In this document: positions 32,918 to 44,887 of the stretch, piece after piece
Layout of the letters: each line of letters starts with the position of its first letter
Position numbering within the stretch: the stretch's first letter is position 1
Assembly (NCBI RefSeq): GCF_028640845.1
Contig: NC_080546.1
Coordinates: forward strand, 54,943,409 to 55,007,408
DNA from: Ahaetulla prasina
Taxonomy: Eukaryota > Chordata > Lepidosauria > Squamata > Colubridae
Reading direction: 5' to 3'
Length of the DNA stretch: 64,000 nucleotides
Translations under genes and position numbers: made by a program
Notes under the pieces: generated by a model
The model's database searches: none
Told to the model about the DNA's origin: nothing
The model's input: the letters and a program-made list of their open reading frames with translations, nothing else

Positions 32918-33980
32918 AAAATACCATCGACCATGGTATCCTGCTGCACCGGCTGGGGAGTTTGGGAGTGGTAGGCATCGTTTATCGGTGGTTCTCCTCC
33001 TATCTCTCTGACCAGTCACAGACGGTGTTGGCAGGGGGGCAGAGATCGACCGCAAGGCGCCTCACTTGTGGGGTGCCACAGGGTTCGATTCTCTCGCCTC
33101 TCCTGTTCAACATCTATATGAAGCCGTTGGGTGAGATCATCAGTGGTTTTGGGGTGAGGTACCAACTGTACGCTGATGATACGCAGCTGTATTTTTCCAC
33201 CCCAGGCCACCCCAACGAAGCTATCGAAGTACTGTCCCGGTGTCTGGAAGCCGTACGGGTCTGGATGGGGAGAAACAGGCTCAAGCTCAATCCCTCCAAG
33301 ACGGAGTGGCTGTGGATGCCGGCATCCCGATACAGTCAGCTGCAGCCGCAGTTATCAGGTTTGCCTGATTCGCCAGTTGCGCCCCTTCCTTGACCGGGAT
33401 GCCCTATGCACGGTCACTCATGCTCTGGTTACCTCTCGCTTGGATTATTGTAATGGTCTCTACATGGGGCTCCCCTTGAAGAGCACCCGGAGGCTTCAGT
33501 TGGTTCAGAATGCAGTTGCACGGGTGATAGAGGGAGCCACTCGTGGCTCCCATGTGGCACCACTCCTGTGCAGGCTGCACTGGCTACCTGTGGTCTTCCG
33601 GGTGCACTTCAAGGTGCTGGTTACTACCTTTAAAGCGCTCCATGGCTTAGGACCGGGTTACTTACGAGACCGCCTACTGCTACTGACTGCCTCCCACCGA
33701 CCCGTGCGCTCTCACAGAGAACGACTCCTTAGGGTGCCATCCGTCAAACAATGTCGGTTGGCGGCCCCCAGACAAAGGGCCTTCTCTGTGGGGGCTCCCA
33801 CCCTCTGGAATGAACTTCCCCCAGGACTTCGCCAACTTCCTGACCTTCGAACCTTTCGCCGCGAGCTGAAGACATATTTATTCATCCGCGCAGGACTGGC
33901 ATAGGATTTTAGATTTTATTTGGTTTTAATTTTAGTGGGTTTTATTGTTTTAAAGATATTTTAATTTGGGCCAAATTAAC
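32918..33980 (+). mobile_element. CR1/L3-type LINE (Snake1-like), copy 2
   Basis: Same family as 13713-14720 but less 5'-truncated, so it includes the reverse transcriptase active site. Homology ends in the 3' UTR near 33980 without the pentamer tail. An internal deletion of about 125 bp lies near 33350, compared with 13825-13950 of copy 1. No target duplication is identified. Confidence 0.88.
32920..33904 (+). pseudogene. CR1/L3 reverse transcriptase fragment
   Basis: The first frame reads NTIDHGILLHRLGSLGVVGI, then GVPQGSILSPLLFNIYMKPL and the catalytic YADD in YQLYADDTQLYFSTPG (about 33166-33200). VWMGRNRLKLNPSKTEW follows. After the internal deletion near 33350 the frame shifts and continues with RQLRPFLDRDALCTVTHALV and LWNELPPGLRQLPDLRTFRR to a stop at 33902-33904. 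The endonuclease and the N-terminal half of the polymerase are absent, so it is inactive. Confidence 0.88.
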
Positions 33981-34922
33981 CTAGCTGTTCATGTCTGTTG
34001 CTTTAAAACAGAATAGTTTGCAATGTATCATGCACATTGAATTTATATATATATTACTAATTTAGACAAAACAAAACTATCAAATTTACATCATTATAAC
34101 ATGAAAGAGTACTTGATTCTAACTTCTTATTTAGATGAAAATACAAATTGCAATATGAATAATGCCTAGTAGAGCTTATTCCCATATAATTTCAGTATTC
34201 TCACTGAAATTAAGAGATTATCACTGAAATTCATTTTTGCAGTATTTGTCATTAATGAATTCAATTCAAATTGAATTTTTCTGCTGCAGAGTTTGTATTC
34301 AATATAGTTAAAGCTATCACTTACTTACAATTACAATACCAGTTGTTGCTTAACAGTTTAGTTGCTACTACTTTTAATAAATGCTTTTATTGATGGTTTA
34401 AAATACTGAATAAACTGTCCATTAAAAGATTAGGGAAAGAGAATCTATCTTTTAATTGAATTCTTTGAACAAGCATTGGGATTTTTGTCCAATTGTTTAT
34501 TATTATTAGCTAGTAGCAGAAGAATAATTTGTTTATAAGGCCAATACTGCTTGTTAGCAAAATTAGAGGGTATTGAATTGTAACCTAATACTTTTGTGCT
34601 TCAACTGTATCATAAAATTATAACAGCTGTTCTGTTTGGTATCACACCAAGTATTTGCATACAGACTACCATTTGTTCAGCTTAAAGCACCCTTTGGATT
34701 TTTTTTCACCAGTAGAAATGGAAAGGAATATTTTTCTTGCCTTGCTCATGTTTCTCTGAATCTTCTTTTTATCAGATCTTCTAATAAGAAGATGCCAAAG
34801 CAAACTCTGGTTGTATGGGTAAACCCTATGGTGATAGGTGACCAGTGGGACTATTTACAACAATTTACAAAATAGCTGCAGTAGTTGGACATATACAATA
34901 CTAAGCCAAAATCAAAAAGACA
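33981..34922. other. AT-rich non-coding sequence
   Basis: Nothing recognisable. Confidence 0.4.
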
Positions 34923-34924
34923 TA

Positions 34925-35199
34925 CCGTATATACTCGAATATAAGCCGATCCGAGTATAAGCCGAGGTCCCCAATTTTACCCCAAAAAAACTGGGGTAAA
35001 CTGGGGACTCGAGTATAAGCTGAGGGTGGGAAATGAGGCAGCTACCGGTCAGGGAAACCCTCCCTCCCTCAGCCGAGAAGGCTGGCGGCTCCCCCGCCCC
35101 GCCCTCTCACTGCACCGGCAGGGCTTCCCCGCGCTAATGCAAAAGCCCGCCAAGTTTGCGCCATCCGGTATAATGTGAAAAAAAGAAGAAAAAAACTCT
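34925..35199 (+). mobile_element. TA-flanked inverted-repeat element, right end missing
   Basis: It begins after a TA dinucleotide with CCGTATATACTCGAATATAA and continues nearly identically to 48790-49060 (TAAGCCGA repeats, then a GC-rich core with GGCTCCCCCGCCCCGCCCTC). Homology stops at about 35199, so the right inverted repeat is lost. The superfamily is not certain; a TA target would suit Tc1/mariner-like elements. Confidence 0.75.
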
Positions 35200-36408
35200 A
35201 TACAAACCAAATAAATTCTTAAATATGTATTCTGGTGATCTACAATTTGCAAACATTTAAAAGTTCCTTTGTTATAAAAAGGTAGCTGCTGTTCTTCACT
35301 TCAGCTAAAATATAATTATAACCCTAACTTTAACAATAAAATTGTATAGTTATATCATATAATAACCATATTAAGGAATAGTTTACCTATTAGGAAGCAA
35401 TAAAATAATTTTGCATATTTGGCAATCTATAGTTTGAAATCATAGCATATTTTCATGTTGTCTTTCTCCTATTTTCTTTGAAAATATACTAAAGCACCAG
35501 AATATATAAATTAGTAATCTAGAAAAAAGAAGAAACAGAAGCAATAGTTAATATTTTAGTTTCTACAGTTTTTTTTCATTGAGCAGGGTAATTTACATAG
35601 TGTAGGAAATCATTAGACTGTCATAACAGACAATTCTATTCCCATTATCCCTTAATTAACACTGAAACATTTAAAAGCTATTAGAATCCATCCTCAAGAG
35701 TTCTAGATTGTAAAAGTTCAAACCCAGCTGTTTTAGACAGAACACATCTTTGTTGGTATGCATGTGTGTGTGTGTGTTTGTGTGAGTGTGTGTGTATACA
35801 CACACTTATATATTCCAAATATATGAAATACTGATCTCAATCTTTGTCAAGATTTACTCTTTAGAAGTAATGTATAGGTAATATATTACAGATTTTAAAG
35901 TCCCAGCGTACTACTACTTAAAATAGTACAGATAGATGAAGCATTGCAACCACATTCTAAAATTAAATATAACATACAACCTTAAAATTGTTTCAAATGC
36001 AGCACCTGTATAACCTCACAAAACAGTCAGTAAGCTACAACTGGCATCCTAACCAGAGTTCAATTTTGTAAATAATTTTGATTATAGATGATTAAATGAA
36101 TGCTATATCTTTGAAGAGCTTTAATGTTTTATAAAGAAGCTTTCATATGTATGTATATATGCTGCATATCTATTTGCCACACACTATTTATTTCATGACC
36201 TTAAATAAGAAAAATAATTCAAATTATTTAGCTTTACTGACCATCTAACTCCAAAGAACACATTTGCATCATTGTATCATTTCTCCTCAAAGTGACATTA
36301 TAGTAAATATATTTCTATTTGTTGTCACTTTTAACTGATTTTGAATTACATCTGAATTGCCTGTACTTTCCATTAAGCGTCTTTACAATATTACATAATG
36401 TTTTGTTT
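35200..36408. other. AT-rich non-coding sequence
   Basis: Only a (GT)n-type microsatellite at about 35761-35810 is visible. Confidence 0.4.
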
Positions 36409-36725
36409 AGAATAGAATAGAATAAAATTTTATTGGCCAAGTGTGATTGGACACACAAGGAATTTGTCTTGGTGCATATGCTCTCAGTGTACATAAAAGA
36501 AAAGATACGTTCATCAAGAATTCTAAGGTACAACACTTAATGATAGTCATAGGGTACAAATAAGCAATCAGAAAATTATCAATATCAATATAAATTGTAA
36601 GGATACAAGCAACAAAGTTACAGTCATACAGTCATAAGTGGAAGGAGATGGGTGATGGGGAACGATAAGAAGATTAATAATAGTACTATGCATCAAAATA
36701 ATAAGTGTATAGTATAAAGAATTAA
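36409..36725 (-). mobile_element. LINE 3' end (CR1-type) with (AATAG)n tail
   Basis: On the plus strand a GAATA run (36409-36424) is followed by TTTTATTGGCCAAGTGTGAT and GGACACACAAGGAATTTGTC. Read on the minus strand this is a LINE 3' UTR ending in a pentamer tail. I know this sequence as a very common snake repeat. The inner boundary near 36725 is approximate, and there is no coding part. Confidence 0.75.
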
Positions 36726-36729
36726 AGAA

Positions 36730-39700
36730 TTTCCCCAATGGTAGAAACCATCTAGGTGTTTTACTGGAATAGGATTTGCAGTTACAGTCCCATAATGTGA
36801 AGTTTACTTACTTTCACATAGTGCAACAGCAATGAAGTACCTAAAAAACATTGTGGTTAAAAATAATTTTTACAAATTACAAATGCATGTTCTTGTATAT
36901 TACTGAAACTAAAATCCAGGCTTCTAACTTCTCACTCCAATCCTATATTGTAGGAACATTTTGCACAATTCATCTCCTTATGCCATTACATAAGGATATG
37001 AATTACATATGCCATTACCCTCTAGTGCCCCACTGAAAAGAACAGATAATATCAGCTGAAGTATCTCACCTCTTATTTTCTTACTTCAACTTTAAAGCAA
37101 AACAGAGATATCCTTGCCACTTGTACTTATTCTTGAAAATTGTATTTATTGTATTAGTAAGGATTTAAATTCAGGAAATCTTAAATTAAAAAAATGAACA
37201 AATCTCTTTCTGTATTTCAATAGTAATAAATTTAAGAATAATCTGAATTTTTAATAGTTTTTACACTGAATTTTTTAAAAAGTCTTTAAAAATAGTTCCT
37301 TGTTCTATCAGTTGATAATACTGAAGTTATCTTTTCTAATATTACTATAAAGAAGTTAAAAACTAATAGTAGTATTTGTTATGAAAGGGAAGATAAAGAA
37401 AACGGGTGAGACAAAAATGACTGAAATTAAAAAAAAAATCCCATTCCTTGTTAATAGCACTACTGAATTTAACCAAGATCCATCAGCTATTTTCATATAT
37501 ATTCTTTCCATATTTCAAATTCAATCTGTCAATTTTCAAAACAACCTTTCCATAACTAATTTTCCTAAATATACTTTTACTTTTTAATTACATTAATTTT
37601 AAATTATAGTTTTATAATTATATTAATTTTAATGAAAAGATATATTGCAGAAAAAGAATGGAATGATGAATACTCTACTTTGTCAATAAGTCTCCTTCAC
37701 GTGAACTTGAATGTAAATGTAATTTTCCTTATCCCTACCAACTTTTCCTATATACTAAATATAGAAATCAACAAAAAATAAATAAGGTCTTAAAAAAAAA
37801 GCTGACTTAATCCAACCAGCAGTGAATTCTAACTCAGGATATATGCATACAATATCATCAGATTTAAATGTTTTATAGATCCGGAATTTTTATTGTAAAA
37901 CTATAGTTCTACAAGCCATGTATTTCTTAGTACAACCCTTATGCCCACTAATGTTCAAGAAGCCAGATTATTCATTTTTGGAATATCTTCCATTCAAGTC
38001 TTAGTAGGTATTCAAAATTTAATCCCAGACATTCTGAATTATGTTGTTCATAACTTTCTCTAGAATAAGGCAATTGAAAAGTACAATGGTAGCCCTGTAG
38101 CTTTTTCAGATGGAATAACCAATACTTAATCTTTTAAATATTTGTGGAAATATTTAGTGGTTAAATTTTAATAGTAATTATGAATTTTAGTTTAATTGGA
38201 GAACAATCCTTGATATATAGTCAGAAATCCTGTTGAACTGAATTGATATTTCATTAAGCAGATATGAGATTAAATACATGTGGCATAGATTTATCCCAAT
38301 GGAACTATTAAAATGCCATTCTTCCAACAAAATAAAGGATTTATATACATACAGAACAGTATCTCGTGTCACTCATCAAAGTCTTACAGGATAAAAAAAA
38401 TCAGTGAAACTTTTTCGAAAATAATTGTTTAAGATAAAAACACTTGTATATACTAAAAAGCAAAGTGGTTTTTTTTTGTAAGAAAATAATGTAACCTTGA
38501 TAAAACTATGACATAACAATAGCTTTTGTTTTAAAAATTTGCTTCTTGCAGGGGTACCTAATCAAATAAATTGTCTTAACATGGAAAATGAAACCACTGC
38601 ACTATTAGCTACAGGAATTCTGAAAACAAATATTTTAGGAATGAGAGCATAGAATATCTTTAAATCAATACAGACTGCAAATCCTTCACATAATTACCTA
38701 GAAATAAAACCTAATGAATTCCTGAGTTACCATGCACAGGACTAATCACAAGTTATTCACTGAAAGCAACTGGCCTGAAGCAGGATTAACCTGCACTCTG
38801 AAGCCAGAGTTATTGCTGATCAAATGTATATAGAATGGAACAGTATTTCTGACCCACATTTTAAAATACATTGACAAAATTTAATACTGTTAATTTCATC
38901 TATTTCTTAACAAGACCAATTTTTACTATCTCTGAAGAACTTTTCACTTTTCATCAACTTCTGCATATTTTAATTATCAATATTATATATGGTACTACTC
39001 AGGTACAGCATAGTATACCAATACATAGAAAACTATGGAAAACTACTTTTAATATTCACAGCAGCAAGGAAACAAAAAAAAACCCATGTATTTCATTATT
39101 TTCCCAAATAATTCTTATACAGCAGATGGAATAAAGTGGCTAAAGACACACATAACAATTAGATTTCTAGTGGTCATGAGAATACACTGAGAATAAAAAG
39201 TTATCTAAAGAATGTTTTTCTTAAGAATTCAAGTTGATGTGTAATCCTAGAACTTAGGGGGTTTTATTTATTTATTTTAATTAATTTTATTAATTTTATT
39301 TCATTAATTTCAATGGAATTAAATCCATTCTCATTTTTGAAAACATTGGTAGAATGCCATCTCATCTCATGAATCACAGTTCCACTACCACACCTGTGTT
39401 GAAGCAAGTTATAATTTAACTTTTGAAATAATGTAGTCTTACATATTTAAGCATAGCAGAAACTTGGTTCTGACAGTACCAATTTGAAATATACAAAGAT
39501 TCTTTCTAAATATATGTTAGAAAATAGCTCAGGAAATATATATATTTAATAATGCAATAAATTTGTTTTTCCACTAGTGTTTCACAAAAATTAGCACACT
39601 AACTTTTACACGCCCATTTAAAGCTTAGCTTTTAAAATCCTATAGAACTTTTGAAAAATAATCTTAGCAAGACCACAATTTCAAATAACAGTAAGTTAGA

Positions 39701-41390
39701 TAAAACATAGATTAAGACAGGTTAAAAAAGAGATCCAATTTCATGGACCAGATTCCATTATCCACTTATAACTGTAAAATCACTAAACCAACATTTTATC
39801 AAATACTTCTAAAACTTAAAGGATACAAAAAACTCATAGATTATTACTAGAGTTATAAAAGGGCATAATTGTGTCAAACACTGATTTATATTTATTGAAA
39901 TAGGGAATAAAACATGTGATTAATCAAATATATGAAGTGTACAAACTTTAGCTATTATCACACTTGAGAAATCAGATTAATACATTAAAAAAGGAGATAA
40001 CTAATAGGTAGCTTAGATTAGTAGCATTCATGTTCCATTGCAGACTAACTATAAAAACTTTAACTAGATGTGCAGGTGTAATGGATGTTAATAAAAAAAG
40101 CTTCTGAATAAACAAAATAAATACTCTAAGCTACATGAAGTTTGCAATATAGATAAACTATAGCAACCTGCTGAATATCATCTTCTGATAGCTTGCCTGA
40201 AAAGCAGAACAACAAAAACTCATCTTCAGCCATTTTCAGGGTTTTGGTAGCTTTTTGTTTTAAAAGTTTCTATTGTTGTAACATAGCAACCAACCTAATG
40301 CCTCATTCTCAGAACACAGGATAAATTTGTTATAGTGAATTAAACAGTAAATGGGTATAATCACTTAAAACCATCAGGAGTAAACTGCCATGCTTTCCAA
40401 TTATACCTGCCTAAATTAGAGGCTCACCTTATCTGATTCAACAGTTACATTTCTCTAGTTAGCCAAATAAGAGCCTATTTATCAATGTTGTCATATGCAT
40501 AAGTTAATTGTACCATAATTGTTAATACTAAAAAAATACACCTGAGACAGATAGAATCCTACAAAATGTATTTCACATAAACAAAATTATTCCAGGTATG
40601 CCATAACCAACATTAACAGCAAGGGGCATACTCTCATTGGGGAAGCAGCATAGTATTCTCCCCCCCCCTTTATAAAAATCATCACCTTTTTTAAAGCTAT
40701 GATTACAGAGCAACTGTTTATTATATGAAGAGCCTGTGCTGTGTTTTTCATTGCTCCATCTGCTGGATGTCTTTACAATACTCTTTTTTATAAGGTGGTG
40801 GGAGGCAAGTACCATCAAGCACATCAGCAGGTGGCTACAGCGATTTTTTTAATCTGCTTTTTTACTCAAAATTCACATAGCTTTCTTTTAAAGTCATGCT
40901 TTTTCCTACAGAAACGTTTTATTCTGTATTTTAATGAGTATGAGCCACATTAAACCACTATAACCATTCAAGAGAAATGTACCCTTTAAAGCAGGCCAAA
41001 AACAGTTTTACAAAACATAAATCTACTAGGAAGACATCTACCTGGCTTCAAACTCTGCATGCTTTTAGATGATTCCACCAGACTAAAGATGACATTACCT
41101 AAAGATATTAGCTTCAGACTCTGGATCCATGAAAAGCTGAAAGGGAGTTTATAATTAAGACTGCCTTTATTGCGGCTAAGGATTCAGACAACTTACGTTT
41201 TAAAATGGGTGGGGGTTGGGGGAAGAGACAATGAACAACCCCTCCCTCCCCACTTTATTAAAAACGAAACAGCAGCTGCTAAGGAGGTCAAACTTCGCCA
41301 CTCTAGCAAAACTTGCCTGCCTAATCAACGGAACTGAACTCTCCTGATGTACAAGCGTACAAGCAAAGTACACTAGAAAGTGGAAATCTG
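36730..41390. other. Transposon-poor stretch next to a CpG island
   Basis: About 4.6 kb in which I recognise no transposon, contrary to the rest of the window. No exon could be supported. The segment near 40680-40800 (ATCTGCTGGATGTCTTTACA) and the one near 40190-40330 look complex, and might be conserved regulatory or intronic DNA. Confidence 0.4.
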
Positions 41391-41399
41391 AACCATCCT

Positions 41400-42800
41400 T
41401 ATAGTAGAAGGCGCGAGCGGCTCCTACGGCGGAGGAGGGTCTTGGCTTCTCCTAAAGCTCAAACGCTTCACGCCGATCAGTCTCGCCCAAATGAGAAAAA
41501 GAGGTGGGGAACAGGAGCGAGGCAGGGGAGACGCTGCCAATAGCATGTGCAAGGCAGAAGCAAAGTTTGACACACAACCCGCTCTCTTAACCCGGGGGGG
41601 GGGGAGAATGTCTTTCCGTCATCCCGCCCCATCACCTTCCACCACGGCGGAGCCACAGACTAACGTACCTGTGTCTGGGTCTCTGGCAGCCTTAGAGCAG
41701 GCAAAACAAGGCGCCCATCCGAGAAACGGCCGCAGCCTGGACTCCCTCAAAAGGCAGCTCTACTGGAGCTGCGGTTCAAAGGCGCAGGTAGGAGTTGCCG
41801 GCGACGTGCAACACGTTTGCAGAGAACTTCGCCGCGTCAGTCACGGGAGGAGACCCTCGCAGTCCGATCCTGCCGCTTGCGCGTAGGCGCTACCTTAGCA
41901 GAAGACGACGGGTCTTCAACCTCTTATGGGCGACGAGGTTAGATGGCTGCAGACAGGTTTCCCCTTCCCTCCGCTCTCCCGCCCACCTCAGTCAATCCCA
42001 CCCGCTCGCTACTTGCTCTCTCGCAGCTTCGGCAGCTCTGCGGTCGGCAGCAGCTCCAATTGATTCCGGGCGTGAGTGAGGTGGGGAAACGGGGCAAAAA
42101 TGGACTGTGGCGAAGAAGCCGAAGAGCTCGGCCAGCGGCAGAAAGGAAAAGAGCGCGATGCTTCTCGCAGCAGCTTCTTCCAGATGCTAGAGAAGAGGGG
42201 AGAGACGAGCTGCCTTCCCAGCACCCGAGGGCTGAGCGGGCAAGGCAGGATACGCGCACAGTCTGCGGAGGGCACTGGCGTGCAGCAAGCAGCTCCTGAA
42301 ACCTACGAGCATTCAAGAGCCGTTGCTGGTGGCAGCTTCTCTTTGCTTCCTCTTAGCCGGCAAGCTCTCGGCTGCCGTTTAGTCTTTGCGGTTTCTCCCA
42401 TTAACCTCCTCTGGAGCAGCGCTCCCCTCAGAATGCCCCTTAGTCACGGAAGCGAGTTTGCCATTGTTAATGGAAGGATTTTAGCGATGCGCCGGCAGGG
42501 CTTCTCTCGCGCCCTCCCGCTCATGTGCCTTAAAGGTATATCACGACTTGGCTTCTCAGCGTGGCGCTTACGTTTGTGAATGGGCTACATAAACCCTTTC
42601 CGAGAGGACACCGGGAGCACGTGACGATGGGAGTGGGCTCATTCCCCCTTGCCGCGCGCTCGGGGTGGGTGGGCGGCCGCTGCTGCTGGTAGAGTAAAGA
42701 CGGGCGGGGTTACCCAGAGGCGTCGGGGAGGCAATGAATCGCGTTTGAGGTGAGGGAACGGTGGGAGGAGAGCAGGTGTAGTCATTTAAGCTGGTGGGAA
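41400..42800. promoter_or_regulatory. Isolated CpG island, candidate promoter of an unidentified host gene
   Basis: A sharp rise in G+C and CpG within an AT-rich region, with no transposon termini around it. It holds a CACGTGACG E-box (42618-42626) and a GC-box-like GGGCGGGG (about 42702). Two consensus splice donors can be read: CAG|GTAGGAGT on plus (after 41787) and ACACAG|GTACGT on minus (after 41669, descending). The gene direction is therefore undecided and could be bidirectional. A plus frame from a well-placed ATG at 42100 (MDCGEEAEELGQRQKGKERD) is open but matches nothing I know. I annotate a promoter region only. Confidence 0.6.
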
Positions 42801-44870
42801 AGAAGAAGTTGGACTTTTATGAAGAGCAGGGACGCTGAGTGTCTAACTGCAGATGTTATGTGCGTAAGGTTGCCGCTTTGATTTTGAAAAGAGTGGAACA
42901 CTTGTTGAATTTTTTTGAATCAACCAGTAAATAGTCTGTACACACGCGCGCTTCCTCCCCCCCCCCTTTTCCAACGGAAGCTGTGAAAGACACAGACAGT
43001 GAGACGCGGATTCTCTAGTTAAATCAATAAGCCTCCCCACTTTTGATAGTCTTTCTTCTTTTGTCACTTTTAGGAATGCATAAGATGCCCTTCATACTGC
43101 TTATGAACTATGCAATTCATAATATGAAAAAACTGGAAGTGGAAACTCTTATCTATGTGCAAGCAGACTGTTGGTCACTGAAGAGGCAATCACCAGTTGT
43201 CCTGTGTTTCAGGTTGATTTTATGCAGTGAACCAAATCCAAAAGTGACTTATTTGTACGAACTCTGGTCTTCAAATGATTTCTCTTTTAGTAGCTTTAAT
43301 AACCCATATTTTCTGGCATTCTATCCTTCAATTTTTCCCAAATAATAGTAAGACTACTAAGAACTAACAGACTGGCCAAAAATTAACAACTTCTCATGGT
43401 GGAAGATAGACTTAAATCTAAGTCTTCCAGGTTTTGGTCCAACACTTTAACCACCATTAATATACATATTTTTTTGTGAACCAGGATACTGAGGTTTGGT
43501 CAATAAATGATGATTTAATAAGTTTAATAAGCCATGTGAGAGATATATTAAAAAGTTAAAAATGGATAGTATTCCTTAGTTCTCTGGATGACTGTCTACT
43601 TTAGTCTGTTGTATCCTATGACAGAATATACAAGCAAATAACAGACTTTAGAGGGATGTGTATTTGAGCAACTGGAGATTATTATCACTGTTATTCCAAA
43701 CCTCTGATAAAATTAAGGACTATTGGTCAATGTTTTTAAATATTGTTCTATGTTTTATTTGGCCTTGGCTTGTTATGTTGAGTGACCCCAACTATGATTG
43801 ATCACAAACTATGACTTATACATTAGTATGTCATGGAGCCAACTGAATTGTTTATTCAATTGAATATGGTTCAGCAAATTTACCTGGACCAAACTGCCTC
43901 TGTATAGATTATCACACAATATTCTAAGCTAAAATGTAAAATGTGCTTGACTACTTTGTGGCTCAGTGTGCTATGTCACAGCTGATTTAAAAGCTGAATT
44001 CATGATTCAAGGTGCACAAATCCAGTCAACTAAATAAATATTGTACATGTTGAGTACCTATAGTTATCCAGTCATGTGGTATGCCTCTTAATCATGGAAA
44101 TGTCAGTAGATATCTTTTTCTCGTGCTGAAATTATTTCCCTAGACATAAAAATAATAAAGTTACTATTTGGAAAACCAACTCTCTGCCCTTCATAAATGG
44201 TAAGAGGAATATGGTATCACTCTTAACAGATACTATTTTCACTTGCTTATTATCTATCTGATACACAAACTATTTATTTCTGTATTCTTATATCATGTTA
44301 AACCATGTTTGGTTGTGGCTTACTGCACTGTGTAATGTATTAATTCATTCCTGTTCTCTGTTGAAAGCAGAATGGGAAGTATTGAGTTTATTGGCTGATC
44401 CAAAGAGAAGAGAATGAGTAAAGGAAGATATGAAGCTCCTCACTCAACTTTCAAATGGCTTGATGGGCAGCCTGGTGCCTATGTTCGTTCCACCATTTTA
44501 TTTACTTGCTTACTTCTCACACTGGGTAATGTTGATGATATAATTGAGTAATCTTGATCACACTATTCAGCACAGTTAAGCAAGCAAGAAGATCAGTTTT
44601 GTGCTATTTAGGTGATCAATACCTTATGCAGCACTGTTCGGTTATCCAATAGAAGCTATTGTACTTAACTGCTTCTTAGTTATGCCATATGCCTAATCAA
44701 CTTTCTTGCAGGTTCCAGAAAAGGTTAGTAGCAAATTGAAGTATCCATGACTCCCCTATGCATGTTTCTTTTTGCCCTGTAGAAAAAGCATAAGTGAAAG
44801 TAAGCAATCCTAAATGAAGATTCTAAGATTCTTAAATGAACCTTTTGCTAGTCAGCTAACTAAGGTATGT
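42801..44870. other. Non-coding sequence downstream of the CpG island
   Basis: No transposon and no supportable exon. A polypyrimidine tract followed by TTTTAG near 43074 could be a splice acceptor, but nothing else confirms an exon. Confidence 0.35.
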
Positions 44871-44887
44871 AGGAAGCACAGTAGTAA

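Noticed and set aside
40270..40292. RFX X-box-like GTTGTAACATAGCAACC
   Set aside because: The half-sites are separated by two bases more than in a usual X-box, and a single site without other support is not meaningful.
41491..42579. Several open frames on both strands in the CpG island
   Set aside because: High G+C depletes stop codons by chance. The frames overlap each other in different phases and none has recognisable domains, so no CDS is called, even though the ATG at 42100 has a good context.
43075..43195. Possible internal exon after a TTTTAG acceptor near 43074
   Set aside because: The acceptor and a weak donor near 43213 are plausible, but the enclosed sequence has no supported frame or protein similarity.
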